A stretch of 64,000 nt of DNA from Saccharothrix australiensis (lineage in GTDB: Bacteria > Actinomycetota > Actinomycetes > Mycobacteriales > Pseudonocardiaceae): contig NZ_RBXO01000001.1 of NCBI RefSeq assembly GCF_003634935.1, forward strand, positions 2,009,501 through 2,073,500. Reading direction: 5' to 3'. The stretch's first letter is position 1, and each line of letters opens with the position of its first letter. A program made the position numbers and the translations under genes. The notes beneath the pieces are model-generated. The model made no database searches. It was not told the DNA's origin and saw only the letters and a list, made by a program, of their open reading frames with translations. Below, one piece after another: positions 50,501 to 60,360 of the stretch.

Positions 50501-50673
50501 ACACGACTAAGACGTGGCGTAGAAGCTCTCATTCAGGCGCGGGCAACAACTGCGTCGAGCTGGCCGTCGACCGCGCGGTCACCGTCGTTCGTGACAGCAA
50601 GCGTCCCGGCCCCGAGCTGGCCTTTGCGGACCGTCCTTTCCGCGCGTTCCTCACCGCACTGCGGCATACCTGA
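50497..50673 (+). CDS. DUF397 (Scr2-type) small protein
   Basis: A 58-residue DUF397 protein: TWRRSSHSGAGNNCVELAV, VVRDSKRPG and FADRPFRAFLTAL, the complete family pattern. It is cotranslated with the XRE/DUF5753 gene. These small proteins are thought to act with, or against, the partner regulator in a manner likened to toxin-antitoxin pairs. Confidence 0.9.
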   Translation: MNTTKTWRRSSHSGAGNNCVELAVDRAVTVVRDSKRPGPELAFADRPFRAFLTALRHT

Positions 50674-51306
50674 CCGGCTCACCCCTCCCGCCGACCGCCC
50701 GCGGTGCCGCGACCACGCGTCCCGCGGAGCGGGCGGCCCGCACAGTGGACGGTGCCGGCACACCGGCGTCCCGTCCGCGTCCCGTAGGACCGCCCACCTG
50801 ACCCGGGGGCGGTTTTCCCCGGCCGGTGCCGGTTCCGTCCGGCGACGACGTACCCGGCCGACCGCCCGCGTGGTCGCGCCGACGGCGTCGTCGGGGGCAT
50901 CCCGCGCCGGGTCGCCGGCGACCGCGGTCGGTTCGAGGTTCCGCAGGACCTCGACGGCCGTGGCGTCGGCCCCGGAAGGCCGAGGCGGGGACCGGACCCA
51001 CTCCGCGTGACGTCGGACCGCGCCCCGATGGGCCGTTCGTGGCGCGCGTCGACCCCGATGGCTCCGCGCCGCCCGGCGTCCGCCGACGCGCCCGGTCGGG
51101 TGATCGCCCCTTCGCCCGGCGCCCCGACGGCCGCGATCGGCTTACCCCACGCCATCGCGAGGACTGCTCGCATCAAAGGGCGTGCGCCGTCGCGGTGTAC
51201 CCGTTGTCGTCCACAGTGGACTCCGGATCGGTCGGCGGGACGGCGCCGGCCACGGCCCGGTGCCCGCCGAGCGTTCCCGGTGCGCGCGAGGTGGTATGGG
51301 TGAGCG
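50674..51306 (+). other. Long intergenic region with a terminator
   Basis: 633 bp of very GC-rich DNA. A terminator-like hairpin pairs ACCGCCC (50789-50795) with GGGCGGT (50807-50813) and runs into TTTCCCC. Several long frames are open on both strands but only as shadows of base composition; none has a convincing start or family. I find no gene here. Confidence 0.55.
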
Positions 51307-54057
51307 GTGCACGACGAGCAGCGGGCCGGGACGCCCGGCGGAGGCGGCGGGCCGGCCGGGCGCGCCCGCGGCGTGCCGCCCGCGCCGCTCACCTCGGTCG
51401 CGCCGCCGCTCAAGCGCCTCACCGGTCCGGTGCGCGGACGTGCCGACCTGGTCGCCGCCGTGACCGCCGTGCGCGGCGGCGCGGTCGCGGTGCTGTGCGG
51501 CGCGGGCGGTTTCGGCAAGACCACGGTCGCGCTGGAGGTGGTGCGCGGGCTGCCGGACGTCTGGTGGGTGGACGCCTCCTCGGCGGGCAGCCTGTCGGCG
51601 GGCCTCGCGGAGGTCGCGCTCCAGGCGGGCGCGGACCCGACCGGCGTGCGGGCGGCCTGGTCCGGCGGTGGCGGTTCGGCGATCGAGCTGCTGTGGCGGC
51701 ACCTGGACCACCTGACCCGCGACTGGGTGCTCGTGCTCGACGGCGCCGACGACCCCCGGGTGCTCGCGGCGGACGGCCACCGCGTCGGCGACGGCAACGG
51801 GTGGCTGCGCACCCCGGACGCGCACGGCACGATCCTGGTCACCAGCCGCGCGAGCGCCGGCTGGCCGCCCGACGCGAAGGTGTTCCCGGTGCGCGGCCTG
51901 CCGCCCGCGGACGGTGCGCGGGTGCTGCTGGACCTGGCCGACGCGGGCTCGGCCGCGGACGCCGAGGAGCTGTCCCGCCGGCTGGGCGGCCTGCCGCTGG
52001 CGCTGCGGGTCGCCGGGTCCTACCTGGCGGTGGCGGCGTCGGCGCTCGCGCTGCCCGGCCTGGAGGCGCCGACGACGTTCCGGGACTACCGGGCGAGGTG
52101 GGAGGAGCGGTTCGCCGAGCTGGCCGACGACGAGACCGCGCCGGCACGGGAGTCGCCCGCCCGCACGTGGGAGATGTCGGTCGACCTGCTCGCCGACCGG
52201 GGCCGGCCGCAGGCCCGACCGCTGCTGCGGCTGCTGTCGACGTTCGCCGACGCGCCGGTGCCCGCGTTCCTGCTGGACGCGACCGTGCTCGCCGAGTCGG
52301 GGCTCCTGCCCGGTGTGACGGCGGCCAGGCTGTCCGTGCTGCTGCGGGCGCTACAGGAGGTCGGCCTGCTGGACGTGGTCGCGGAGCCGGCCCAGTGCCT
52401 GCTGGTGCACCCGGTGATCCGCGAGGCCAACCGGCACCGGCCCGACTACGCCGAGCACCGGGCGCGGTACCGGGGCGTCGCGGTGGACGTGCTGGCCCGC
52501 GCGGTCGAGCCGCTGGTCGACGGCGACCCGGCCGCGTGGCCGCGCTGGCACCTGCTGCTGCCCCACGTGGCGGCGCTCGCGCCCGTCGACGACCCCGCGC
52601 GCGACCTGGCCGCCGCGGCGCTGCTGAGCCGGGGCGCGGACTTCTGCGCCGAGGTCGGCCGCACCGCCGTCGCCGAGTCGCTCTACCGGCGGTCCATCGC
52701 GCTCGGCACGGCGGCGGCCGGCGTCGACCACTGGCACGTGTCGAGCGCCCGCCACGCGCTGGGCCACGTGCTCAAGGCGCGCGGCGACCCGGCCGGCGCG
52801 GAGCGCGAGCTGCGCGCGCTGGCCGCCGACCAGGCCGAGCGGCTGGGCGCGGCCGACGCGGCGACCCTCAACACCCGCAACTGCCTGGCCAGGGCGGTCC
52901 AGGACCAGGGCAGGTGGGACGAGGCGGAGGCGGAGTACCGGCAGGTGCTGGCCGAGCGGGAACGGGTGTTCGGCCCGACCTCGCCCGCCGCCCTGTCCAC
53001 CCGGCACGACCTGGCGCACCTGCTGGAGGACCGGGGCGACCTCGCGGGCGCGGAGGCCGAGCAGCGCGTCGTCCTCGCGGCGCTGCGGCGGCGGTGCGCC
53101 GAGCACGACGCCGAGGTCGTGTCGGCGCGGTCGCGGCTGGCGGACCTGCTACGCCGGCGCGGCCGGTGGGACGAGGCGGAGGCCGAACTGGTCGACCTGC
53201 TCGCGCTCTCGCGGTCGGTGCGCGGCGCGGAGCACCCCGACACGCTCGGCGTGCTGCTGGGACTGGCGGCCCTGCTGCGCGAACGCCGCCGGGTGGACGA
53301 CGCCGAGCGGCACTACCGCGACCTGCTGGCGGCGTGCACGCGCGTGTTCGGCCCGGAGCACCCGCGCACGCTGACCGCGCGGCACGGCCTGGCGCACCTG
53401 TGCCAGGAGCGGGACGACCCGGCGGGCGCGGAGGCGGGGCACCGCGCGGTGCTCGCGATCCAGGAGCGGACGGCGGGCGCGGGCGACCCGGCGACCCTGC
53501 GCACCCGGAGCTGCCTGGCCCGGCTGCTGGTGGCGCGGCGGCGGTTCGCCGAGGCGGAACGGGAATTCCGGGCGGTGCTGGAGCACCGCGAACGCGCCTA
53601 CGGCCCGCGGCACCTGCTCGTCCTCGCGGTGCGCCACCAGCTCGCGCACGTGGCGGAGGCGCGCGGCGACCTCGCGGCGGCCGAGGCCGGGCACCGCGCG
53701 GTGCTGGCGGACCAGTCGGCGGCGCTCGGCCCGCTGCACCCGGAGACGCTGATGAGCCACTTCTGCCTGGCGGGCCTGCTGCGCGAGCGCGGGCGGCCGG
53801 TGGAGGCGGAGGCCGCGTTCCGCGCGACCGTCGAGCTGGAGACGCGGGTGTACGGGGCGGAGCACGCCAACACCCTGGTGAGCCGCCGCTCGCTGGCCGG
53901 CGCGCTGGCCGACCTCGGACGGCACGAGGAGGCGCTGGACGCGTACCGGGAGGTGCTGGCCGCGCAGGAGCGCACACTGGGTGCGGACCACCCGCAGACG
54001 GCGCGCACCCGCGACCAGTTGGCGGCCCTGCGCGACCAGGGCGGCGCGCCGGCCTGA
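51307..54057 (+). CDS. NB-ARC (STAND) ATPase with C-terminal tetratricopeptide repeats
   Basis: A 916-residue signal-transduction ATPase. After a disordered Gly/Pro-rich N-terminus (1-28) comes the NB-ARC domain: P-loop GAGGFGKTT (65-73), Walker B DWVLVLDGADD, TILVTSR sensor, GLPLALRVAGSYL. From about residue 445 to the end run roughly ten TPRs of the kinesin-light-chain type, with repeating A..L.ER.GR..EAE...R..L and FGPEHP..L..R..LA patterns. No N-terminal effector domain is recognisable. Such proteins act as regulators or as sensors in anti-phage defence; the neighbourhood fits either. Confidence 0.82.
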   Translation: MHDEQRAGTPGGGGGPAGRARGVPPAPLTSVAPPLKRLTGPVRGRADLVAAVTAVRGGAVAVLCGAGGFGKTTVALEVVRGLPDVWWVDASSAGSLSAGLAEVALQAGADPTGVRAAWSGGGGSAIELLWRHLDHLTRDWVLVLDGADDPRVLAADGHRVGDGNGWLRTPDAHGTILVTSRASAGWPPDAKVFPVRGLPPADGARVLLDLADAGSAADAEELSRRLGGLPLALRVAGSYLAVAASALALPGLEAPTTFRDYRARWEERFAELADDETAPARESPARTWEMSVDLLADRGRPQARPLLRLLSTFADAPVPAFLLDATVLAESGLLPGVTAARLSVLLRALQEVGLLDVVAEPAQCLLVHPVIREANRHRPDYAEHRARYRGVAVDVLARAVEPLVDGDPAAWPRWHLLLPHVAALAPVDDPARDLAAAALLSRGADFCAEVGRTAVAESLYRRSIALGTAAAGVDHWHVSSARHALGHVLKARGDPAGAERELRALAADQAERLGAADAATLNTRNCLARAVQDQGRWDEAEAEYRQVLAERERVFGPTSPAALSTRHDLAHLLEDRGDLAGAEAEQRVVLAALRRRCAEHDAEVVSARSRLADLLRRRGRWDEAEAELVDLLALSRSVRGAEHPDTLGVLLGLAALLRERRRVDDAERHYRDLLAACTRVFGPEHPRTLTARHGLAHLCQERDDPAGAEAGHRAVLAIQERTAGAGDPATLRTRSCLARLLVARRRFAEAEREFRAVLEHRERAYGPRHLLVLAVRHQLAHVAEARGDLAAAEAGHRAVLADQSAALGPLHPETLMSHFCLAGLLRERGRPVEAEAAFRATVELETRVYGAEHANTLVSRRSLAGALADLGRHEEALDAYREVLAAQERTLGADHPQTARTRDQLAALRDQGGAPA

Positions 54058-54103
54058 CTCCCGGCCGAAATCCCCATGACCGTCCTCGGTGGACGGTGCG
54101 AGG

Positions 54104-54886
54104 TCAGTGGCCGACCCGGCGGAGCAGTTCGGTGACGGTGCGCGCGCCGTGCAGGAGCGCGTCGACGACCCTCCGCTCGTGCTCCGGGTCGAGCCTGCTC
54201 AGCGGCACCGAGCAGCTCATGGCGTCGAGGACGGGGGAGCGGTAGGGCAGCGCCACCGCGAAGCAACCCACGCCCGGCGTGTTCTCCTCGCGCTCGTGGG
54301 CGTAACCGGCGGCGCGGACGTCCGCGAGCTGGGCGTGCAGCGCCTGGTGGTCGACCACGGTGCCGGGGGTCAGCGCCGTCAGGCGCGCGGGCAGGATCGC
54401 GTCCACCTCCTGCGGCGTGCGCGCCGCGAGCAGCGCCTTCCCCGGCGACGTCGAGTGCGCGGGCAGCCGCCGGCCGACCCGCGAGACGGCCCGCAAGTGC
54501 TGCTCGGACTCCCGGCCGGCGAGGTAGACCACGTCGGAGCCGTCGAGCCGGGCGAGGTGGACGGTCTCGTCGACCTCCCGCCGCACCTGCTCCATCACCC
54601 GCGTGGCGACCCGCACGACCGGGTCGTGGTCGAGGTAGGACGTGCCGACGAGCAGCGCGCGGACACCGATGCCGTAGGCGCCCCGCACGGGGTCGGGCTC
54701 GACCCAGCCGCGGGCGACGAGGGTCTGCACCAGCATGTAGAGGCTCGACTTCGGGTAGCTCAGCCGCCGGTGCAGCTCGGTCAGCGTCAGCGGGCGGTCG
54801 GACGCCGACAGCACTTCGAGCAGCTCCACGGTCCGGTCGGCCGATTTGACCGCGTTCGGCCGGGCGGGTGGCGCGGGGTCGGTCAC
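54104..54886 (-). CDS. IclR-family transcriptional regulator
   Basis: A 260-residue regulator. Winged helix at about 10-70 (RTVELLEVLSASDRPLTLTELHRRLSYPKSSLYMLVQTL in outline). Effector domain at about 80-255 with TVHLARLDGSDVVYL, SPGKALLA and GVGCFAVALPYR. GTG at 54886 is chosen because GGAGG precedes it; an in-frame ATG at 54922 would add 12 residues. Divergent from the lipoprotein gene; the shared 240-bp gap carries repeated inverted motifs. Confidence 0.85.
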   Translation of the reverse strand: MTDPAPPARPNAVKSADRTVELLEVLSASDRPLTLTELHRRLSYPKSSLYMLVQTLVARGWVEPDPVRGAYGIGVRALLVGTSYLDHDPVVRVATRVMEQVRREVDETVHLARLDGSDVVYLAGRESEQHLRAVSRVGRRLPAHSTSPGKALLAARTPQEVDAILPARLTALTPGTVVDHQALHAQLADVRAAGYAHEREENTPGVGCFAVALPYRSPVLDAMSCSVPLSRLDPEHERRVVDALLHGARTVTELLRRVGH

Positions 54887-55029
54887 CGGTCCTCCACGGG
54901 GATGTCGGGCGGCTGAGGACACGTCGCTGTGACGATCCTGACAGCGCCGTCCCGAGGTTCACAACCACGCCGCGCGTTCAGGTACGTGAAGGCGGAAGGG
55001 ATCTTCCGCCGGCCCGTCACCACGGCCGT

Positions 55030-55074
55030 CCCGTTCGCCTGAACGGGTAAACCCGCGTTCGCCTGAACGGGTAA
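55030..55074. repeat. Direct repeat of an inverted motif upstream of the lipoproteins
   Basis: CGTTCGCCTGAACGGGTAA occurs at 55032-55050 and 55056-55074. The first copy extends to CCCGTTC-GCCT-GAACGGG, a hairpin. A nearby hairpin GGCGGAAG/CTTCCGCC (54991-55010) lies in the same gap. Candidate operators or attenuating structures. Confidence 0.55.
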
Positions 55075-55125
55075 CTGTCAAAAGGGCGGGGCAACCCCGC
55101 CGCGCGGTGGCTCCGTCCTCACCAC

Positions 55126-55608
55126 ATGAGAAGCCTAGGAACCGCGATCGGTGCCGGTGCGCTGCTGCTCGTCGTGCTGACCGGCTGCGCCTCGACCCAG
55201 CCCTCGCTCGACGCGGGCAGCGGCGGTCCGACGCTGACCACCGCACCGTCCAGCCCATCGCCCACCACGGAACCGGAGTTCGAGAGCCCCGTGCCGCCGG
55301 GCGCCAAGGAGGTGCCCCCGGACAAGCTCGACGCCTCGGCCGTCCCCGAAGGCACACCGCGCACGGTGTGGAGCGAGGGCGACGGCAGCACGCTGGGCCT
55401 GATCGGCCAGGAAGGCGGCTGCGGCAAGGCCGGCGTCGAGATCGCCGAGCAGGGCCCGCAGACCGTCAAGCTCGTCATGGTGGAGACCACGCCGGCGGAC
55501 GCGGAGGTCTGCACGATGGACATCCGCTACCCGCCGCTGACCGCGCAACTGGACGCGCCGCTGGGCGAGCGCTCCGTGGTGCTCAGCACGCGGCAGGACA
55601 CCAGGTAG
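55126..55608 (+). CDS. Putative lipoprotein, 160 aa
   Basis: Exported lipoprotein; lipobox VLTGC with acceptor C21, then a Ser/Thr/Pro linker to about 55 and a small domain (PDKLDASAVPEG, GGCGKAGVEIAEQGPQTVKLVMVETTPADAEVC in outline) ending LDAPLGERSVVLSTR. Two Cys in the domain may pair. Not a recognised family, but it is clearly related to the next lipoprotein: same order PxDxxDAxAl, GGC, TTPADAEVCT/TYYPASGEVCT and LDAPLGER-xx-VL. Confidence 0.7.
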   Translation: MRSLGTAIGAGALLLVVLTGCASTQPSLDAGSGGPTLTTAPSSPSPTTEPEFESPVPPGAKEVPPDKLDASAVPEGTPRTVWSEGDGSTLGLIGQEGGCGKAGVEIAEQGPQTVKLVMVETTPADAEVCTMDIRYPPLTAQLDAPLGERSVVLSTRQDTR

Positions 55609-55703
55609 ACGTTCACCCCTCCCCCCGGTGCCCGGTCGGCCTGCCCCGTCGGCCGGGCACCTCCCCGTGCAACCACCGGGCGCGGCAGTACCGTCCTACC
55701 GCT

Positions 55704-56213
55704 ATGAGGAACGTCAGAGCCGCTGTGGTCCTCGCGGCGCTCGCCGTGGCGGGGTGCGGTGGCGACGGGTCGCCCTCGGCCCCGCCCCCGTTCTCGCCCA
55801 GCCCGTCGTCCACGCCGTCGGCCGCGCTGCCGACATCGTTGTCACTGCCCGGCGTGCCGACGGCCCAGCCACCGCCGCAGTCGACCGCGCCGCCGTTGCC
55901 GCAGGCCAGGCAGGTGCCCGCGGACCGGGTCGACGCCGGCGCGCTGTCCGACGCCTACCGGCGCGACGTCTCGGTGTCGGCGGACGGCCGCACCGTGCAG
56001 GTCTTCAGCGTGTCCGGCGGGTGCAAGCGGGCGTCGGCGGAGGTCGAGGCGCAGTCGGCGGACCAGGTGCTGATCACGCTGGTGACGACGTACTACCCGG
56101 CGAGCGGCGAGGTGTGCACGGAGGAGCTGTTCGCCGTGCCGGTGGACGTGGTGCTGGACGCGCCGCTGGGTGAGCGCCGGATCGTGCTGGAGGCGCGTGA
56201 GCGGACCGGGTGA
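55704..56213 (+). CDS. Putative lipoprotein, 169 aa, paralogue of the preceding gene
   Basis: Exported lipoprotein; lipobox AVAGC with acceptor C18 and a long Pro/Ser linker to about 75. The C-terminal domain (QVPADRVDAGALSDAYRRDV, SGGCKRASAEV, SGEVCTEELFAVPV, LDAPLGERRIVLEAR) aligns with that of the gene 95 bp upstream, so the two arose by tandem duplication. A TACCGT at 55689-55694 lies close to the ATG, compatible with a short or absent leader. Function unknown. Confidence 0.7.
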   Translation: MRNVRAAVVLAALAVAGCGGDGSPSAPPPFSPSPSSTPSAALPTSLSLPGVPTAQPPPQSTAPPLPQARQVPADRVDAGALSDAYRRDVSVSADGRTVQVFSVSGGCKRASAEVEAQSADQVLITLVTTYYPASGEVCTEELFAVPVDVVLDAPLGERRIVLEARERTG

Positions 56214-56351
56214 CCGGTCGGGCGCGCTCCTCGCCGTGCGGCACCACCGTTCCCCGGACGGCGGCGCCGTTTCCCGGAAAGCCGGTCGGTGCGGGAAGCC
56301 GGTCAGCGCGGGGAAGCCGGTCGGTGCCGGGAACCCCGCCGCACCCGGACA

Positions 56352-56453
56352 CCGCCGCGCCGAATCCACCGCCGCGTCGAATCCACCGCCGCGTCGAATC
56401 CACCGCCGCGTCGAATCCACCGTCGCACCGAATCCACCGCCGCGCCGAAACCC
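56352..56453 (+). repeat. 17-bp tandem repeat (minisatellite), six units
   Basis: Unit CCGCCGCGTCGAATCCA. Units begin at 56352, 56369, 56386, 56403, 56420 and 56437; units 2-4 are identical, the first differs at one base, the last two are degenerate. A looser 18-bp repeat GGAAGCCGGTCGGTGCGG lies just before (about 56275-56335). The whole 56214-56605 interval has no gene I can support. Confidence 0.85.
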
Positions 56454-56605
56454 GTCCGGTCCGCCGAAGCCGGGCCGAAGCTCCTCCGGCCCGCCGAAAC
56501 CACGCCGGAAGACTTCGGCACGACCCGACGTCGCCGGAATTGTCGGTACCCCCGTGGGACAATGGAAACCGGGGGCCGGAGGCCGACCCCCGCTGCCCCG
56601 AACCC

Positions 56606-58267
<1,662 letters not shown>

Positions 58268-58746
58268 GTCGCGGGCTCCCTTGCGCGCGTTCGGGTTCCG
58301 ACGAACCTATACCGCGCGGTGCCGTCCGACGTGCCGGCCGGGGTGTGATTCGCGTCGTGGTCGACCCCGGCGCGACGCACCCGCGCGCACGGGGGTTCCC
58401 GCCCGCCGACGCGGCTCGCGGGGGCGGGTGAACGCGGAAGGCCGGGCCGGCCCCCGACCGCCCCGACCTTCCTCAGCGTGCGACGACCTCCACGTGATGG
58501 GGTGGAGGAGGTCGCATGGCTCGTGTAACACGCGACCGTGCCGTGAGCGCGGTCACAAGTCAATCCGGCCGAACGGGTGAAGCGACGCCGACCCGCGACG
58601 CCGACCCGCGGCCCGGCGCGTCCCCGGTCCGCCGACCCGGTCGACCCGCGAACCCGGCGGCCCGGTCAGCGCACGCGGCCGCTGGCCCGTGACCCGGCGC
58701 GGGCGCGGAGCCCGGCGGCCCGGTCGACCGGCGCGACCGCGACCCG
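58268..58746. other. Intergenic region, low-complexity GC
   Basis: 479 bp without a supported gene. Contains a hairpin CGACCTCC/GGAGGTCG near 58485-58515, a direct repeat CGACGCCGACCCG near 58585, and CCCGGCGGCCCGGTC at 58653-58667 and again at 58711-58725. The right part is dominated by CCCGGC and GACCCG words. Confidence 0.6.
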
Positions 58747-59739
58747 TCAGCTGGCGTAGGCGCGCAGCTTGGCGGCCCGCTCACCCTGCCGCAGCTTGGA
58801 CATCACCTCGCGCTCGATCTGCCGCACCCGCTCGCGGGACAGGCCGAACTGCTTGCCGATCTGGTCCAGCGTGCGCGGCTGCCCGTCCTCCAGGCCGTAG
58901 CGCAGCCGGATCACCGCCTGCTCGCGCGGCTCCAGCGTCGCCAGCACGCGGCGCAGGTCGTCCTGGAGCAGGCCGGAGATGACGGCGCTCTCGGCGTCGG
59001 TGGCGTCCGAGTCCTCGATGAAGTCGCCCAGCGGGGCGTCCTCCTCGGTGCCGACCGGCATGTCCAGGCTCACCGGGTCGCGGGCGTGGTCGAGCAGGTC
59101 GGACACCTTGTCCGGCGTCAGGCCGGATTCGCGGGCCAACTCGTCGTGCGTCGCCTCGCGCCCCAGCTGCTGGTGCAGGTCGCGCTTGATCCGCGCCAGC
59201 TTGTTCACCTGCTCGACCAGGTGGACGGGAAGGCGGATGGTGCGGCCCTGGTCCGCCATTCCCCGGGTGATCGCCTGCCTGATCCACCACGTCGCGTAGG
59301 TCGAGAACTTGAAGCCCTTGGTGTAGTCGAACTTCTCGACCGCGCGGATCAGACCCAGGTTGCCTTCCTGGATCAGATCCAACAGCGGCATTCCACGGCC
59401 GGTGTATCGCTTGGCCAGCGAAACGACCAGCCGCAGATTCGCTTCGAGAAGGTGGTTCTTTGCCACGTGGCCGTCGCGGACCAGCGCGCGCAGTTCCTCG
59501 CGGCGCGTCGCGGACAACCCGGAACCCGTCTCCAGCATGTGCTGGGCGAAGACCCCCGCCTCGATCCGCTTGGCGAGTTCCACTTCCTCGGCCGCGGTGA
59601 GCAGCGCTGTCTTGCCGATCCCGTTCAGGTAGACCCGAACCAGGTCGGCGGCCGGTCCCTGGGCGTCGAGGTCCAACTCGGCGCTCGTGGTGGTCGTCTC
59701 GTTCCCGACCTCGCGGTCGAGGACCTTCGGGACGGTCAT
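58747..59739 (-). CDS. sigB: RNA polymerase sigma factor, SigB/HrdB-like (group 2 sigma-70)
   Basis: A 330-residue sigma-70 factor without the long N-terminal region 1.1 of the primary factor, as in mycobacterial SigB. Region 1.2 [21 protein letters not shown] in outline, region 2 [25 protein letters not shown] and [17 protein letters not shown], region 3 ([15 protein letters not shown]), region 4 LRYGLEDGQ and [19 protein letters not shown] in outline. The ATG at 59739 follows GGGAG; longer in-frame starts exist. It should recognise promoters close to the housekeeping consensus. Confidence 0.9.
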   Translation of the reverse strand: MTVPKVLDREVGNETTTTSAELDLDAQGPAADLVRVYLNGIGKTALLTAAEEVELAKRIEAGVFAQHMLETGSGLSATRREELRALVRDGHVAKNHLLEANLRLVVSLAKRYTGRGMPLLDLIQEGNLGLIRAVEKFDYTKGFKFSTYATWWIRQAITRGMADQGRTIRLPVHLVEQVNKLARIKRDLHQQLGREATHDELARESGLTPDKVSDLLDHARDPVSLDMPVGTEEDAPLGDFIEDSDATDAESAVISGLLQDDLRRVLATLEPREQAVIRLRYGLEDGQPRTLDQIGKQFGLSRERVRQIEREVMSKLRQGERAAKLRAYAS

Positions 59740-59934
59740 GGAGCTCCCTCCCCCTTGTCGCGGGCTGGCAGTGCGGTCACGCTTCCCGCGCTGCGCCGCG
59801 CGGCGTCGCCTTTCGGCCCCTGTCACTGGGGGAAACGTCGACCGGATCGAAATGGTTCCCGTCTCCCAGCACTGAAGACGTCACTGCCGTCACAGCGGTT
59901 GCGCCGCGAATCCTGAGGATTGGCTGAGAAGGAC

Positions 59935-60360
59935 CTAGAGTTCGACCAACACGGTGAACGGACCGTCGTTCGCACTCCGCACGGACATCATCGCGCCGAA
60001 CCGCCCCGTTTCCACTCGCGCGCCCTTCCGGCGCAGTTCCCGCACCACCGCCTCGACCAACGGTTCGGCGTCCTCGGGCCGGGCGGCGGCCGTCCAGGAC
60101 GGCCGCCGCCCCCGGCGCGTCTCGCCGTAGAGGGTGAACTGGCTGACGACCAGCAGCGGCGCGCCCGTCGTGGCGCACGACTGCTCGTCGCGCAGGACGC
60201 GCAGCTCGTGCAGCTTGCGGGCCATCAACGGGGCCTTCTCCGCCGTGTCCTCGACGTGGATGCCGAGCAGCACCAGCAGGCCCGGCTCGTCGATGGCGCC
60301 GACCCGCTCGCCGTCGACGGTCACCTCGGCCTCCGTGACGCGCGCCACGACCGCCCTCAC
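59935..60360 (-). CDS. dtd: D-aminoacyl-tRNA deacylase
   Basis: A 141-residue enzyme that hydrolyses D-amino acids (and glycine) from mischarged tRNA. The active-site SQFTLYG (about 84-90) and the cis-Gly-Pro motif region NDGPFTV near the C-terminus are present; GRRPSWTAAARPE lies between. Length typical (about 145). Its GTG overlaps the stop of the methyltransferase gene (GTGA), so it is the second gene of a two-gene operon. Confidence 0.92.
   Translation of the reverse strand: MRAVVARVTEAEVTVDGERVGAIDEPGLLVLLGIHVEDTAEKAPLMARKLHELRVLRDEQSCATTGAPLLVVSQFTLYGETRRGRRPSWTAAARPEDAEPLVEAVVRELRRKGARVETGRFGAMMSVRSANDGPFTVLVEL

Noticed and set aside
50674-51306. A gene in the 633-bp gap before the NB-ARC gene
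   Set aside because: Frames are open on both strands but none has a ribosome site plus recognisable or plausible product.
53598-54968. Very long open frames antisense to real genes (for example here and at 50826-54245)
   Set aside because: Composition shadows of GC-rich coding DNA; products are Arg/Ala/Gly-rich without motifs, and known domains lie on the other strand or frame.
56352-56453. CRISPR array
   Set aside because: Units are contiguous 17-bp repeats without spacers, and no cas genes are present.
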